Shown: positions 24,616 to 33,696 of the stretch, in pieces | How positions within the stretch are numbered: the first letter of the stretch is position 1 | How the letters are laid out: each line of letters begins with the position of its first letter | From: Pontibacter sp. G13 | GTDB lineage: Bacteria; Bacteroidota; Bacteroidia; J057 | Length of the DNA stretch: 64,000 nt | Direction: 5' to 3' | Assembly: GCF_031851795.1 (NCBI RefSeq) | Contig: NZ_CP134696.1 | Span: 1,054,001-1,118,000 of the forward strand | The notes under the pieces: generated by a model | Told to the model about the DNA's origin: nothing | Seen by the model: the letters and a program-made list of their open reading frames with translations, nothing else | Database searches by the model: none | Made by a program: the position numbers and the translations under genes

Positions 24616-26544
24616 TTACCACATCATTTCGTAGGCTACTGGCGACTGATCCATGCGCACCACGAGTTCCATTCCGCGATCAGTAGACCGAATGAATGGG
24701 ACATGTGCGGACTTCATTTGCAGGAAATAGCGCTGTCCGTCGATGGCGTAGGCACCAGACGGATTTAGGGAGATCGCGCTTCCCTCCGCCAATTTGTAGT
24801 AATAGCCTTCCGCATTCGAAGCCTCCTCGATGGCCTTGATCTCGTGAACCAGCGCATGACCATCTTCCGAAGGCTGGATATCGCTTTGGAACATGGTGCC
24901 ATTGACTGCATACTGGAAGCTTGGACGACCAGATTCACGGTCGATGGTATAGCCCTTGGACAGGAGTCCATCCACTTCCGATGGGAAAGCCTGTAGCGAA
25001 TCCGAAAGCTTGGCAATCGGCTGCTGTAAAAACGTGTACTCGATTGCCCCACGCGGCTTGAACGACCCATTGCCGCGGCTATTCCACATGGGGGTTGCAT
25101 TGGCGAAGTCTCCGCGCCAGGCGCCCGCCAACAGCCCACGCTGCAGATCGAAGACATAGTGAACTCCCTCTGGATTGCTGACACCGATGGAGTGAGAAAG
25201 ACGTGTATTTCCACCCTCGGCGTTCTTCACATCCACAAATCCACGCAAAGTGCTGGCTCGGGATTCTGCTTCGACATAGATGGGTTTGGGGAGGTCGCGG
25301 CTCACTGGGTAGGAATCAGCATCGTGATAGGTGGCATCATCAGTCCCCGGTTTCCGGATGAACAACCCCAATCGAGGCGCTCTCCAAGGTGCAAACTTGT
25401 AGTTCCAGATTTCCAGCTCATGCTTTCCGGCAGTCAGGTTCAAGGTAAACTTCCGTTCCCCTCGGGCGGCACCTTTGTCCTCCTTGGCATATTCCTCGCC
25501 ATCGACCAGCATTTGGATGCCGCCAGCATAGCCAATTCTGAAGGTGTATTCCCCCGCTTCGACAATTTCGACCTGCGTGGTGAAATGGAGGCCGTATTTA
25601 TTCTCAGCTTCCATCACGCGGCAGTTCAAGGCAGGGGTGGTTCCGGTTGCAGTTGCCGTTGCGGCTTTGACTTGATCCAAGGCCCTGAATTCTCCTTCAT
25701 ATACCTCGTACTGCCATTCCCCTATTTCCAGATCCATCGGTGCCATGTGACGGACCTTGAGATTGCGGATCGCAACTGGGCCATGATCGCCTTGAAACAG
25801 GAGCGGTCCCATCTCGACTTCTTGTGGGGAGATAGCCCCACCAGTTGGATGCGGCACCTCCACTTGAGCATGGATTATCTGGCCATTGAGTTTGACCATA
25901 TCAAAGCGTGCATGCTGAATCTTGTTGCCTGCCTCATCGAATCTCGGCGCCCGAAATTGGATGGTCATCTGCTGCCAAGTACCGGGAGCTTTGGCTACAT
26001 TGACAGTTGGGGCCTTGCCGATCCATTGACGCGCGGGGGTTGATTCCCAATTGCGGTAGATTCCGCCGATATCCGAGAATCCCGGCTGACGAACCCCATA
26101 GCTATCAAATAGCTGGACTTCATAGCGCCCTTGAAAATAGACGCCAGAATTGGAGCCCTTGGGAATCATCACATCGAAACTCACACTCACATCTCCGTGT
26201 TCCCAAGAAGTCACGAGCGCATCATTCAGGGAATCATTGTTCATGTTGAGGAGGATGCCTGTGCCCTGCTCAAAAGAGACCGCTTGGGGCTTGGGCGGCG
26301 GAGGAGGAGGGATCGCTCCCCGCTTTTTGCGTTTCTTTTTGCCAGTAGTTGCCTCCATCGTTGCAGGAGGGGTGGAAGGTTGTTCGTGGACGTCCACTGT
26401 AGGATTCATGGTGACAGCACCGACAATCTGCCAGTTTCCGGCTTGCGGTTGGAAACCTTCCATGGACTTGAGTTGGGTGGTCGTCTGTCCCGATACCGAG
26501 ACATGCGCCACAGCCAGCAAGCCGACGAGTAGCCAATGTTTCAT
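24616..26544 (-). CDS. Secreted DUF1080 (3-keto-glycoside hydrolase-like) protein
   Basis: From ATG 26544 the product has 642 residues with signal peptide MKHWLLVGLLAVAHVSVSGQ. After a basic, proline-rich linker (KKKRKKRGAIPPPPPPKP, near 70-87) comes a DUF1080 concanavalin-like domain (about 90-285): SNSGVYFQGRYEVQLFDSYG and GPLLFQGDHGPVAIRNLKVR are typical. A second beta domain with PA14-like features (about 310-440; FRIGYAGGIQMLVDGEE) and a C-terminal region follow. DUF1080 members hydrolyse 3-keto-glycosides. Translation from the longer frame at 26700 would put 52 unrelated residues before the signal peptide, so the inner ATG was chosen. Confidence 0.82.
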   Translation of the reverse strand: MKHWLLVGLLAVAHVSVSGQTTTQLKSMEGFQPQAGNWQIVGAVTMNPTVDVHEQPSTPPATMEATTGKKKRKKRGAIPPPPPPKPQAVSFEQGTGILLNMNNDSLNDALVTSWEHGDVSVSFDVMIPKGSNSGVYFQGRYEVQLFDSYGVRQPGFSDIGGIYRNWESTPARQWIGKAPTVNVAKAPGTWQQMTIQFRAPRFDEAGNKIQHARFDMVKLNGQIIHAQVEVPHPTGGAISPQEVEMGPLLFQGDHGPVAIRNLKVRHMAPMDLEIGEWQYEVYEGEFRALDQVKAATATATGTTPALNCRVMEAENKYGLHFTTQVEIVEAGEYTFRIGYAGGIQMLVDGEEYAKEDKGAARGERKFTLNLTAGKHELEIWNYKFAPWRAPRLGLFIRKPGTDDATYHDADSYPVSRDLPKPIYVEAESRASTLRGFVDVKNAEGGNTRLSHSIGVSNPEGVHYVFDLQRGLLAGAWRGDFANATPMWNSRGNGSFKPRGAIEYTFLQQPIAKLSDSLQAFPSEVDGLLSKGYTIDRESGRPSFQYAVNGTMFQSDIQPSEDGHALVHEIKAIEEASNAEGYYYKLAEGSAISLNPSGAYAIDGQRYFLQMKSAHVPFIRSTDRGMELVVRMDQSPVAYEMMW

Positions 26545-27210
26545 AGACAAGTAGGTTTCATCCTTCGAAAAGAAAGGATGGCTAGGTTTGTTTAGTAGCG
26601 TAATTGAGGAGGGGCCGTACCAATGGGAGCCCTCCGAAGATTCGGCCAATGTCCGATTTGGGATTTTGCTGGACAACCGATATCCGGGGAATCTGGCCAA
26701 TTACTTGATAGAAAAGAACCCCCAAACCATTTGTCCTATAGATGCAATCATACCATTTGTCCTAACCATTCGTGTTAGCCCGCGGCCTTAGATGAATCGG
26801 GGAAATTGGGGGACGAATCTGACGTCCTTTTATTATATGGCCGATTTTTAACAGATCCAGCCTATGCCCACATTCATCCCCCTTATAGCCCGATTCCCTG
26901 ATTGCACAGGACATGCAATTTTTCCTATTTCCTATTTTCAGGTGGTTTTGGTATATTCATTTAAGTGACACGACTGAATGGATACCCGCTTTTCAATAGG
27001 AAATGCAGGATCGAATCACGGAGGAGCAGCAGGAAAATAAACGACTTTCGTAGCATTTTTCTTCGTAATTTCGTCTCACATTTCCCTACCAAAAGTGGAT
27101 GATTATTCGCGATCGTCACTTGCTCGGCTTACGGTTTCTGCTCCCTCCATAAACCGAATGGCATACCAACCTCGAACCGCTGTTTTTTTTAACACTTTGG
27201 ACTACGCCTT
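26545..27210. promoter_or_regulatory. Divergent control region with direct repeats
   Basis: ACCATTTGTCCTA occurs at 26726-26738 and again at 26752-26764, 26 bp apart, with a partial third copy (ACCATTCG) directly after. It lies about 180 bp upstream of the DUF1080 start and may be an operator for the divergent AraC-type regulator. The rest of this 666-bp gap shows no gene. Confidence 0.4.
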
Positions 27211-28014
27211 ATGATTCGGACACTTCTTGCCCGGTTTATATGCCTATCCACAACGTGGAGGGTGCCGGATACCGACCTGACGCAAACAGACGTCTCTGCA
27301 TATTCAGTCATTCCTTCCCTCGAGACCTTTGCTTCCCCGATGCTGATAGATTTCGGACGGGGGATTTCACTAGACCCTTCCACTATGATGCTGCTCCCGA
27401 TTTCCACCCTCCCTTGGCAAAGTCTGACCATCTTGCTTGGGGTCATTATGCTCTCGGTCATTGGATTGCTCCTCTACAAAATTTACCATCTCACCGACAA
27501 GACTCATCATCTTGAGCAAGCTCTTGCCGAGCGAAATCAGGAGATCCATGAGTCCCAGCAAGACCTCGCTATCGCCAACCTTTCGATCCCCGCAGGTCCC
27601 ATCGCCCAGCAGGCAGCCTATTCCTTTGACATTCCTCCACGTGAAGAAATGCCTCAACCTATGGCTGATCTGCATCCCCAGTCCGAGTTTCTGGACCGGA
27701 TGATCGAGGTGATCGAGGAAAATATGGGTGAAGAATCCCTCAAGATTGAACTGTTCACCCGAGAGTTGGGCGTAAGCCGCACGATCCTCTATGAGCGTGT
27801 CAAGGCCATCACTGGTGAGTCCGTGAGCGCATTCGTCAAAGACTATCGACTGAAGTTTGCCGCACAACTGCTCAAGCAGGGCAACTTCATGACCTCTGAG
27901 GTCGCCTACCAAGTAGGATTCAACGACCCCAAATATTTCAGCAAGTGCTTCAAAAAGAAGTATGGCCAAACTCCCCGCGAATACATCAAAGGGATAACGG
28001 CACATGCCAACTGA
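27211..28014 (+). CDS. Membrane-anchored AraC-type regulator
   Basis: The 267-residue product has one membrane span at about 71-90 (LTILLGVIMLSVIGLLLYKI), a coiled-coil-like stretch (HHLEQALAERNQEIHESQQDL) and a C-terminal AraC/XylS double helix-turn-helix (about 165-262): LSRTILYERVKAITG-like first helix pair and FNDPKYFSKCFKKKYGQTPREY, the family signature. It resembles the C-terminal end of hybrid two-component regulators of Bacteroidota, without the sensor propeller, kinase and receiver. It is divergent from the DUF1080/cytochrome c operon and is the natural candidate for its control. A T-rich tract lies just upstream of the start. Confidence 0.85.
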   Translation: MIRTLLARFICLSTTWRVPDTDLTQTDVSAYSVIPSLETFASPMLIDFGRGISLDPSTMMLLPISTLPWQSLTILLGVIMLSVIGLLLYKIYHLTDKTHHLEQALAERNQEIHESQQDLAIANLSIPAGPIAQQAAYSFDIPPREEMPQPMADLHPQSEFLDRMIEVIEENMGEESLKIELFTRELGVSRTILYERVKAITGESVSAFVKDYRLKFAAQLLKQGNFMTSEVAYQVGFNDPKYFSKCFKKKYGQTPREYIKGITAHAN

Positions 28015-28092
28015 GTACCGCGGCCAGATTCATCGGCACCTCGTGAATGACACCGCGTACTCAACCGGAATTAGGTAATGAGAAACAGGAAA

Positions 28093-28121
28093 GGGATCTC
28101 CAGCGATGGAGGTCCCTTTTT
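28093..28121 (+). terminator. Intrinsic terminator of the AraC-type gene
   Basis: GGGATCTCC (28093-28101) pairs with GGAGGTCCC (28108-28116), one wobble, 6-nt loop, then TTTTT. Confidence 0.92.
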
Positions 28122-28142
28122 GGTAGACAAACCTTGATCCAT

Positions 28143-28263
28143 GAACCCACAAGGGGATTCCCCTGCATAGAATTCCCCAAAATGAAAGGCACAACAACCA
28201 GATTACCAGTCTTTTATCGGGGAACCCACAAGGGGATTCCTCTGCAGGAAATTCCCCAAAATG
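28143..28263. repeat. Two copies of a 42-bp intergenic repeat
   Basis: Copies at 28143-28184 and 28222-28263 share 38 of 42 bases, starting GAACCCACAAGGGGATTCC and ending AATTCCCCAAAATG. Each contains an imperfect dyad GGGGATT ... AATTCCCC. They fill the gap between the two terminators. Confidence 0.75.
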
Positions 28264-28278
28264 GAAGACAAGAAGGCC

Positions 28279-28311
28279 AAAGGCCCATCCAAGGAGATTG
28301 GATAGGCCTTT
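28279..28311 (-). terminator. Terminator of bioB
   Basis: AAAGGCCCATCCAA (28279-28292) pairs with TTGGATAGGCCTTT (28298-28311) with one mismatch and a 5-nt loop, about 28 bp past the bioB stop. Confidence 0.88.
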
Positions 28312-28338
28312 GGTAGATCGGTCAGAAATACGGACAGG

Positions 28339-29361
28339 TTAGATGCCCATTTCTTTGGCGGCCTCGGGGGTCACCTGGAATTCGACTCCGGGTTTGTCGC
28401 CATCCTTGAAGGCCGCTCTTGGACGGATATTCAAGGTCTGGAACAATTGTTTGTCCTGATCTTCCTCGGGATTCGGAGTGGTCAACAATTTGTCCCCCGC
28501 AAAGATCGAATTCGCACCCGCCATAAAGCAAAGTGCCTGCTCCTCGAAACTCATCCGGACACGCCCAGCAGATAAGCGTACCATCGCCGTAGGCATTGTG
28601 ATCCGGGCAGTCGCGATCATGCGGATCATATCCCAAACCGGAACCAGCGGCTGATCCTCCAAGGGAGTGCCTTCCACCGGAACCAGCGCGTTCACAGGAA
28701 CGGATTCTGGATGCTCTGGCAAAGTCGCCAAGGTATGGATCATATCCACCCGGTCCTGCACGGTCTCGCCCAATCCGATGATTCCTCCCGAACAGACACG
28801 CAATTTGTTGTTGCGGACATGTTCGAGGGTATCGAGGCGATCGTCATAGGTCCGTGTAGAAATAATCTCCTCGTAGTGTTCCTCACTGGTGTCGAGGTTG
28901 TGATTGTAGGCATAAAGGCCTGCTTCCTTGAGTTTCTGGGCTTGCTCGTCGGACAGCATTCCCAAGGTGCAGCAGACCTCCATATCAAGGGCATTCACGC
29001 CTTTGACCATTTGAAGTACCTTGTCGAAATCGCGATTGTCCCGCACTTCGCGCCATGCAGCTCCCATGCAGAATCGTGTACTTCCAGCCTCCTTGGCGTT
29101 TTGGGCAGCTTGGATGACCTCATCCACCGACAGCAATTTGTGCACCTTGACATCGGTGTGATAGCGAGCGGCTTGTGGGCAGTAGGCACAATCTTCCGGA
29201 CACCCTCCTGTCTTGACGGACAGCAGCGTGCAGACTTGCACTTCTTGAGGATCGTGATGGGCCCTGTGGACGGTAGCAGCTCGATAGATGAGGTCCAGCA
29301 TGGGCTGATGGTAGATTTCGTGGATCTCCTCGCGGGTCCAGTCGAATTTAATGTAAGCCAT
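28339..29361 (-). CDS. bioB: Biotin synthase
   Basis: The 340-residue radical SAM enzyme inserts sulfur into dethiobiotin, the last step of biotin synthesis, in the cytoplasm. The SAM [4Fe-4S] motif is [10 protein letters not shown] with Cys54, Cys58 and Cys61. The auxiliary cluster residues are seen in [20 protein letters not shown] and [13 protein letters not shown], and SAGRVRMS supplies the Arg ligand. YNHNLDTS and [15 protein letters not shown] are further BioB signatures. Length is normal. No other biotin gene adjoins. It is monocistronic, with a terminator at 28279, and divergent from the aminotransferase gene. Confidence 0.97.
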   Translation of the reverse strand: MAYIKFDWTREEIHEIYHQPMLDLIYRAATVHRAHHDPQEVQVCTLLSVKTGGCPEDCAYCPQAARYHTDVKVHKLLSVDEVIQAAQNAKEAGSTRFCMGAAWREVRDNRDFDKVLQMVKGVNALDMEVCCTLGMLSDEQAQKLKEAGLYAYNHNLDTSEEHYEEIISTRTYDDRLDTLEHVRNNKLRVCSGGIIGLGETVQDRVDMIHTLATLPEHPESVPVNALVPVEGTPLEDQPLVPVWDMIRMIATARITMPTAMVRLSAGRVRMSFEEQALCFMAGANSIFAGDKLLTTPNPEEDQDKQLFQTLNIRPRAAFKDGDKPGVEFQVTPEAAKEMGI

Positions 29362-29662
29362 GATGTGATCGATATCGCCTCCGGAATGATCGCAACCACC
29401 ATTTGCTGTGTGTCCAAATGGAAGTCCATTCCTTCAGCTAATAGGAAAATGAGGAACGAAAATAGCGTCCAGCGACCAAGAATCCTCAGATATCTCGGAC
29501 AATCCTCCTCCCCGAACCTCGAATGGTGGAAGGCGATCCGGTTCAATTCGGACAAATTTCGTAGATTCGAATTTGACTCCTACTCCTGATCTTCGGAATT
29601 CGCCATCTCCATAGGCCCTGATTCCGAGCGCGAAGCCTCATCAACCCTTAACCCAAACTACA
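29362..29662. other. Divergent gap between bioB and the aminotransferase gene
   Basis: About 300 bp hold the promoters of both genes, but I see no convincing promoter pair, operator or RNA structure. Confidence 0.4.
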
Positions 29663-30832
29663 ATGTCGAAACGCATCAATCGACGTGATTGGCTGAGATC
29701 TTCTGCTTTGCTGGCTGCCGGAGCTGCCATTGCCCCCAGTGCCCTGCAAGCTGATCCGATTCGTTCAGCTTCCACGACTTCCCAGTTTCAATTTCTCGAT
29801 GACCGGGCCATCTTCCCCCATCATCAACCCGCCCTGAGAGCGAGACTGCTCGCCAACGAAAATCCATACGGCCCCTCTGCCGCTGCCAAGGAAGCTCTGA
29901 TGAATGCCATTTCACAAGGCAATCGCTATCCCATGCGGTCAGGGAGATATCTGGGGTCCATGATCGCAGAGATGGAGGGAGTCTCCCAAGAGCAGATCAT
30001 GATGTCGCCGGGATCTACAGCACTATTGGATCGGACCGCCATCGTCCTGTGTTCGGAGGGAGGACAGGTTCTGACCGCTGATCCCAGCTATATGTCCCTG
30101 GTGGAGACCGCCAAGAACTTGGGCGCCACTTGGAAGAAAGTGAAACTGACCAAGGATTGGGAGCACGACTTGGACGCTATGAAAGCCGCCATCACGGATG
30201 AGGTCAAACTGGTGTACATCTGCAACCCCAACAACCCGACCGCGACGATCACCAATCCCGAGAAGCTCAAGGCATTCTGTGCGGAGGTTTCCGAGCAAGT
30301 CCCAGTGTTTGTAGACGAAGCCTATCTGGAGTTTCTAGACGAGCCAGAAAAGCACAGCATGGTCAGCTTGGTACAAGCAGGCAAAAACGTGATCATTTCG
30401 CGTACCTTCTCCAAAATCCACGGGATGGCAGGCCTGAGAGCGGGGTACGTATTGGCCCAGCCGGAAATGATCGAAAAAATGCAGACGTTGGGATGGGTGC
30501 AATGGGGCATTTCGGCCACCACCATCGAGGCAGCTACGGCGAGCCTGAAGGACACCGCCTTTTTGGACGAATGTCGCCAAAAGAACAAGGAAGCCCGCGA
30601 GTTCACCTACGAAACCCTCCAAGCGCTTGAGCTGGACTATCTTCCCTCCTCTGCCAACTTCATCCTGTTTCCTCTACGGATGCGCACAGAAGCCTTCCAA
30701 CAGGCCATGTTTGCCAAGCAGGTCGGCATCCGGGTATTCGAGATCGGCAAGCGACCTTACTGCCGAGTGAGCCTTGGCACGATGGAGGAAATGACCCTTT
30801 TCACAGACGCACTTAAAGAAATTGTCGGGTAA
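29663..30832 (+). CDS. Exported PLP aminotransferase, HisC-like fold
   Basis: The 389-residue product carries a Tat-type leader: NRRDWLRSSALLAAGAA, with the twin Arg in the R-R-x-W-L context, and likely processing near residue 30. The mature part is a fold-type I class I/II aminotransferase of the histidinol-phosphate aminotransferase group: LLANENPYGPS, ICNPNNPTATI, VDEAYLEF and the PLP Lys251 in SRTFSKIHGMAGLRAGY, plus the C-terminal Arg in YCRVSLGT. An exported PLP enzyme is unusual, and cofactor loading before export explains Tat use. It precedes an amine oxidase that also has an export leader, so both may act on an extracytoplasmic amino acid or amine. True HisC function is unlikely. Confidence 0.85.
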   Translation: MSKRINRRDWLRSSALLAAGAAIAPSALQADPIRSASTTSQFQFLDDRAIFPHHQPALRARLLANENPYGPSAAAKEALMNAISQGNRYPMRSGRYLGSMIAEMEGVSQEQIMMSPGSTALLDRTAIVLCSEGGQVLTADPSYMSLVETAKNLGATWKKVKLTKDWEHDLDAMKAAITDEVKLVYICNPNNPTATITNPEKLKAFCAEVSEQVPVFVDEAYLEFLDEPEKHSMVSLVQAGKNVIISRTFSKIHGMAGLRAGYVLAQPEMIEKMQTLGWVQWGISATTIEAATASLKDTAFLDECRQKNKEAREFTYETLQALELDYLPSSANFILFPLRMRTEAFQQAMFAKQVGIRVFEIGKRPYCRVSLGTMEEMTLFTDALKEIVG

Positions 30833-30850
30833 AACCGATGGTAGGACCTA

Positions 30851-30878
30851 GACGCACCCGGGCATACTCGGGTGCGTC
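30851..30878 (+). terminator. Hairpin between aminotransferase and amine oxidase genes
   Basis: GACGCACCCG (30851-30860) pairs perfectly with CGGGTGCGTC (30869-30878) around an 8-nt loop. The downstream gene starts 15 bp later, so it may end the first transcript or only reduce read-through. Confidence 0.75.
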
Positions 30879-30892
30879 ATTGGCTTTATACT

Positions 30893-32440
30893 ATGGACAG
30901 AAAAACCTTTATTCAGAAAGCCGCCTTGTTGAGCGGCTCAGCTTATGGCGCCATGATGGGGTTGGGCATGCTCCCCAAAGCACCCGCAACCCCGATTCGT
31001 GCAACCGCTGTTTCCCAAGGTCCCAACGTATTGATCCTGGGTGGAGGCCTCGCGGGATTGTCCGCCGCCTACGAACTCAAGAAGCTCGGCTATCAACCCA
31101 CCATTCTCGAAGCCCGAAACCGCCCCGGAGGGAGATGCTACTCCATTCGTCAGGGAGACATTCTACAGGAAACGGAGTTGCCGGAGGAGACATGCCAATT
31201 CGATCCCGGACAATACTTCAATGCTGGCCCGGCACGGATTCCCCATCACCACGAGATCAGCCTCGAATATTGCCGAGAACTCGGACTGGAGCTGGAAGTC
31301 TTTGTCAACCACAATGAGGCAGGATTCTTCTACAGTCAGGGAAAAGGCCCGCTCGCCAACAAACCCCTGAGAATGCGGGAAGTCAAGGCAGACATGCGTG
31401 GCTATACCTCCGAATTGCTCGTCAAGGCTATTGACCAGAAATCCCTCCGCCTTCCCATGAGTCCCAATGATGTGGATCAACTCCGCACCTACCTCATCGA
31501 AGAAGGCGGCCTCAACCCAGATCTGACCTACACGGGGTCTGAGCGCAGGGGATATGACAAGATTCCGGGCGTGAATGCCGGAACCGTTGCGGATGCACAC
31601 GAATTGCGTTCCCTGCTTTTCTCGGGATTTGCACATCCTGCCATGAGCAATGTCGGAGAATACACCTATCACCAGCAGCCCGTCATGCTTCAAGTCAGAG
31701 GCGGGATGGACAAAATCGCCTATGCACTGGCCGAACGGGTGTACTCGGATTTGAAACTGGGGGTGAAGGTCCAGGAAATCACGCAGACGGACAAGCAAGT
31801 ACAGGTTTCCTATCTCGACCGCAAAGGCAAGGTCAAGAAGATTTCTGCACCGTATTGTATCTGTACGCTTCCGTTGACGGTTTTGAGGAATCTCAAGCAC
31901 CCATTCGAAGGCAAGACCAAGGAAGCTGTCCACAACATTCCCTACATGATCACCTCCAAAGTCGCCATGCAATTCAATGAACGATTCTGGGAACGGCAAT
32001 TGGGGATCTACGGAGGCATCTCCAAGACCAACATGGATATCAACCAGATTTTCTACCCTTCCTATGACTTTTTGGGAAAAAAGGGAGTGCTGGTGGGAGC
32101 CTACAATTTCCACAACCGAGCCAAGCGTGTCGGGAATCTGGATCGTCAAGGTCGCCTTTCGCTCGCCTTGCAACAGGGAGAACGCATTCACCCGCAATAC
32201 ACCGGACACTACGAAAACGGGATTTCGATCGCTTGGCACAAAGTTCCCTACACCATGGGAGGCTGGGCCGAATGGACTCCGGATCTTCGCAGCAAGTACC
32301 ACGAAGTTTTTCAAAAGCCAGATGGCAGGATCTTATTTGCAGGGGAACATACCACTCACCTCCATGCATGGATGGCGGGCGCATTCACCTCCGCACGTCA
32401 ATCCGTCCAGCAGATTCACGACATGGAACAATCGAGATAA
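30893..32440 (+). CDS. Exported flavin amine oxidase
   Basis: From ATG 30893 the product has 515 residues. The leader MDRKTFIQKAALLSGSAYGA resembles Tat-type leaders but has R-K in place of twin Arg. The FAD dinucleotide fold is LILGGGLAGLSAAYEL, followed by LEARNRPGGRCYSIR, and the C-terminal FAD-binding motif is RILFAGEHTTHLHAWMAGAF. These define the monoamine/L-amino-acid oxidase family, which oxidises amines to imines and makes peroxide. The Lys in TSKVAMQF fits the conserved active-site Lys. A GTG at 30872 lies within the preceding hairpin and was rejected as start. The gene is 3 bp from the downstream Hint gene start. Confidence 0.88.
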   Translation: MDRKTFIQKAALLSGSAYGAMMGLGMLPKAPATPIRATAVSQGPNVLILGGGLAGLSAAYELKKLGYQPTILEARNRPGGRCYSIRQGDILQETELPEETCQFDPGQYFNAGPARIPHHHEISLEYCRELGLELEVFVNHNEAGFFYSQGKGPLANKPLRMREVKADMRGYTSELLVKAIDQKSLRLPMSPNDVDQLRTYLIEEGGLNPDLTYTGSERRGYDKIPGVNAGTVADAHELRSLLFSGFAHPAMSNVGEYTYHQQPVMLQVRGGMDKIAYALAERVYSDLKLGVKVQEITQTDKQVQVSYLDRKGKVKKISAPYCICTLPLTVLRNLKHPFEGKTKEAVHNIPYMITSKVAMQFNERFWERQLGIYGGISKTNMDINQIFYPSYDFLGKKGVLVGAYNFHNRAKRVGNLDRQGRLSLALQQGERIHPQYTGHYENGISIAWHKVPYTMGGWAEWTPDLRSKYHEVFQKPDGRILFAGEHTTHLHAWMAGAFTSARQSVQQIHDMEQSR

Positions 32441-32443
32441 TTT

Positions 32444-33424
32444 ATGACCACACACAACTCAACCTACCGAATTATTTGCCTCATCGCTTGTTGGCTAGGC
32501 GTCATGCTGATTGCCACTGCGCAGGATCGCAAGATGACCGCCGACGATATCAAGACGATCAAGGGACTCTCCATCGGCAATTTGGAGAAGGACACCTACC
32601 TCGTCTTCGATGAAGGATATGTCCTCGACCGATGGGAACTCAAGCCCGCCTATGTGTTCAATTTCAGCGACGAAATCGAGCGAAAGGTGTATGTATACGC
32701 CATTTCCGATCTAGAGGAAGGCGATACACTGGGGTTGGCGCTGTACTACCAAGTGGAATCCCAATCGCTGACGATTCCTATCATCATGCCCGGTGTCAAT
32801 GGAGAACGTGCTGCTTGGGATCAATACATGGACGATCTCAAATACACGGGCGAAGATCATGCAGGATTTCTGGCGTGCATTTCCTTTGTGATTTCAAGAG
32901 AATTTGCAGGCTTGATGAATAGCCAATCCAGTGCTCCTCAGTCCGATGAGGGCGAATTTGAATATTGCTTCCCGGGAGATGCACAAGTCGCTATGGCGGA
33001 TGGTTCCTTCAAGCGAATCGACGAAATTCAAGCGGGGGACCATATTCGGACCTTGGGATCGGAAGAAATGTCGCAGGAAACCATCGTAACCGGCGTAGTT
33101 ACCCTGGAGGAAATGACCTCGATCAATCGGATCGGCGTACTGCCTTGGGAAGGAATCTTGATGGCTGCTGACGAATGGACCCAATTGCCTTGGATCTATC
33201 TCGAGGCGACCGCTGGACATCCTATCCTGACTTCCAAAGGGTCGGTAAAAATGGCAGATTTGGAAGCCAATGACCAGCTATTTGGCGTCGATGATCAAGG
33301 CGAAATTTCGGAACTTAGAGTACACTTCATTTGGGAAGCATCTCGAAAAGTTCCGAAAGTGTACCATCTGTTGACCGAAGGAAAACCCTATCTCGTATCG
33401 GGGATCTGGGTCATGGAAAAGTAG
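32444..33424 (+). CDS. Secreted protein with C-terminal Hint domain
   Basis: The 326-residue product has a signal peptide (IICLIACWLGVMLIATAQ), a beta-rich domain of unknown type (30-170) and a C-terminal Hint (hedgehog/intein) domain. The Hint starts at Cys175 in EYCFPGDAQVAMADGSFKRI, with the usual TAGHPIL block at 256-262. Its end, VYHLLTEGKPYLVSGIWVMEK, has the penultimate strands but not the terminal His-Asn. N-terminal acyl shift at Cys175 is therefore possible but C-terminal cleavage is not, as in hedgehog-type processing. No toxin follows. The start is 3 bp after the amine oxidase stop, so the two are co-transcribed. A very strong terminator ends the unit. Confidence 0.8.
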   Translation: MTTHNSTYRIICLIACWLGVMLIATAQDRKMTADDIKTIKGLSIGNLEKDTYLVFDEGYVLDRWELKPAYVFNFSDEIERKVYVYAISDLEEGDTLGLALYYQVESQSLTIPIIMPGVNGERAAWDQYMDDLKYTGEDHAGFLACISFVISREFAGLMNSQSSAPQSDEGEFEYCFPGDAQVAMADGSFKRIDEIQAGDHIRTLGSEEMSQETIVTGVVTLEEMTSINRIGVLPWEGILMAADEWTQLPWIYLEATAGHPILTSKGSVKMADLEANDQLFGVDDQGEISELRVHFIWEASRKVPKVYHLLTEGKPYLVSGIWVMEK

Positions 33425-33448
33425 CGTTTGAGCCTACTTCTAGACATT

Positions 33449-33490
33449 CGCAAAAAGCCAATGAGTTTCGCCGCTCATTGGCTTTTTGCG
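33449..33490 (+). terminator. Strong terminator after the Hint gene
   Basis: CGCAAAAAGCCAATGAG (33449-33465) is perfectly complementary to CTCATTGGCTTTTTGCG (33474-33490), with an 8-nt loop and built-in T-run. Confidence 0.92.
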
Positions 33491-33696
33491 CATTCGGGTA
33501 AAACTACGGTGTGAATGGTCAAAAAGCACGTATGAATTCCCGCGTAACATTCGCCTGATTGCCAATACTTTTTGGAAAAGCACAAACTTTTGAGGGATCG
33601 AATATGGGAAAAACGGAAGGAAGACCGTACCTTCATACCGATGGATCAGCACGATCTGTCAGCTTTTGGCGTCCAGGCAAGCAAATACGATCTCTC

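Noticed and set aside
30872-30892. GTG start for the amine oxidase
   Set aside because: This GTG lies inside the hairpin stem of 30851-30878, and the ATG at 30893 gives a normal export leader.
31163-32314. Long open frame antisense to the amine oxidase gene
   Set aside because: The sense frame encodes a clear FAD-binding enzyme; the antisense frame is a codon-bias shadow. The same holds for other long antisense frames in the P cluster and VCBS genes.
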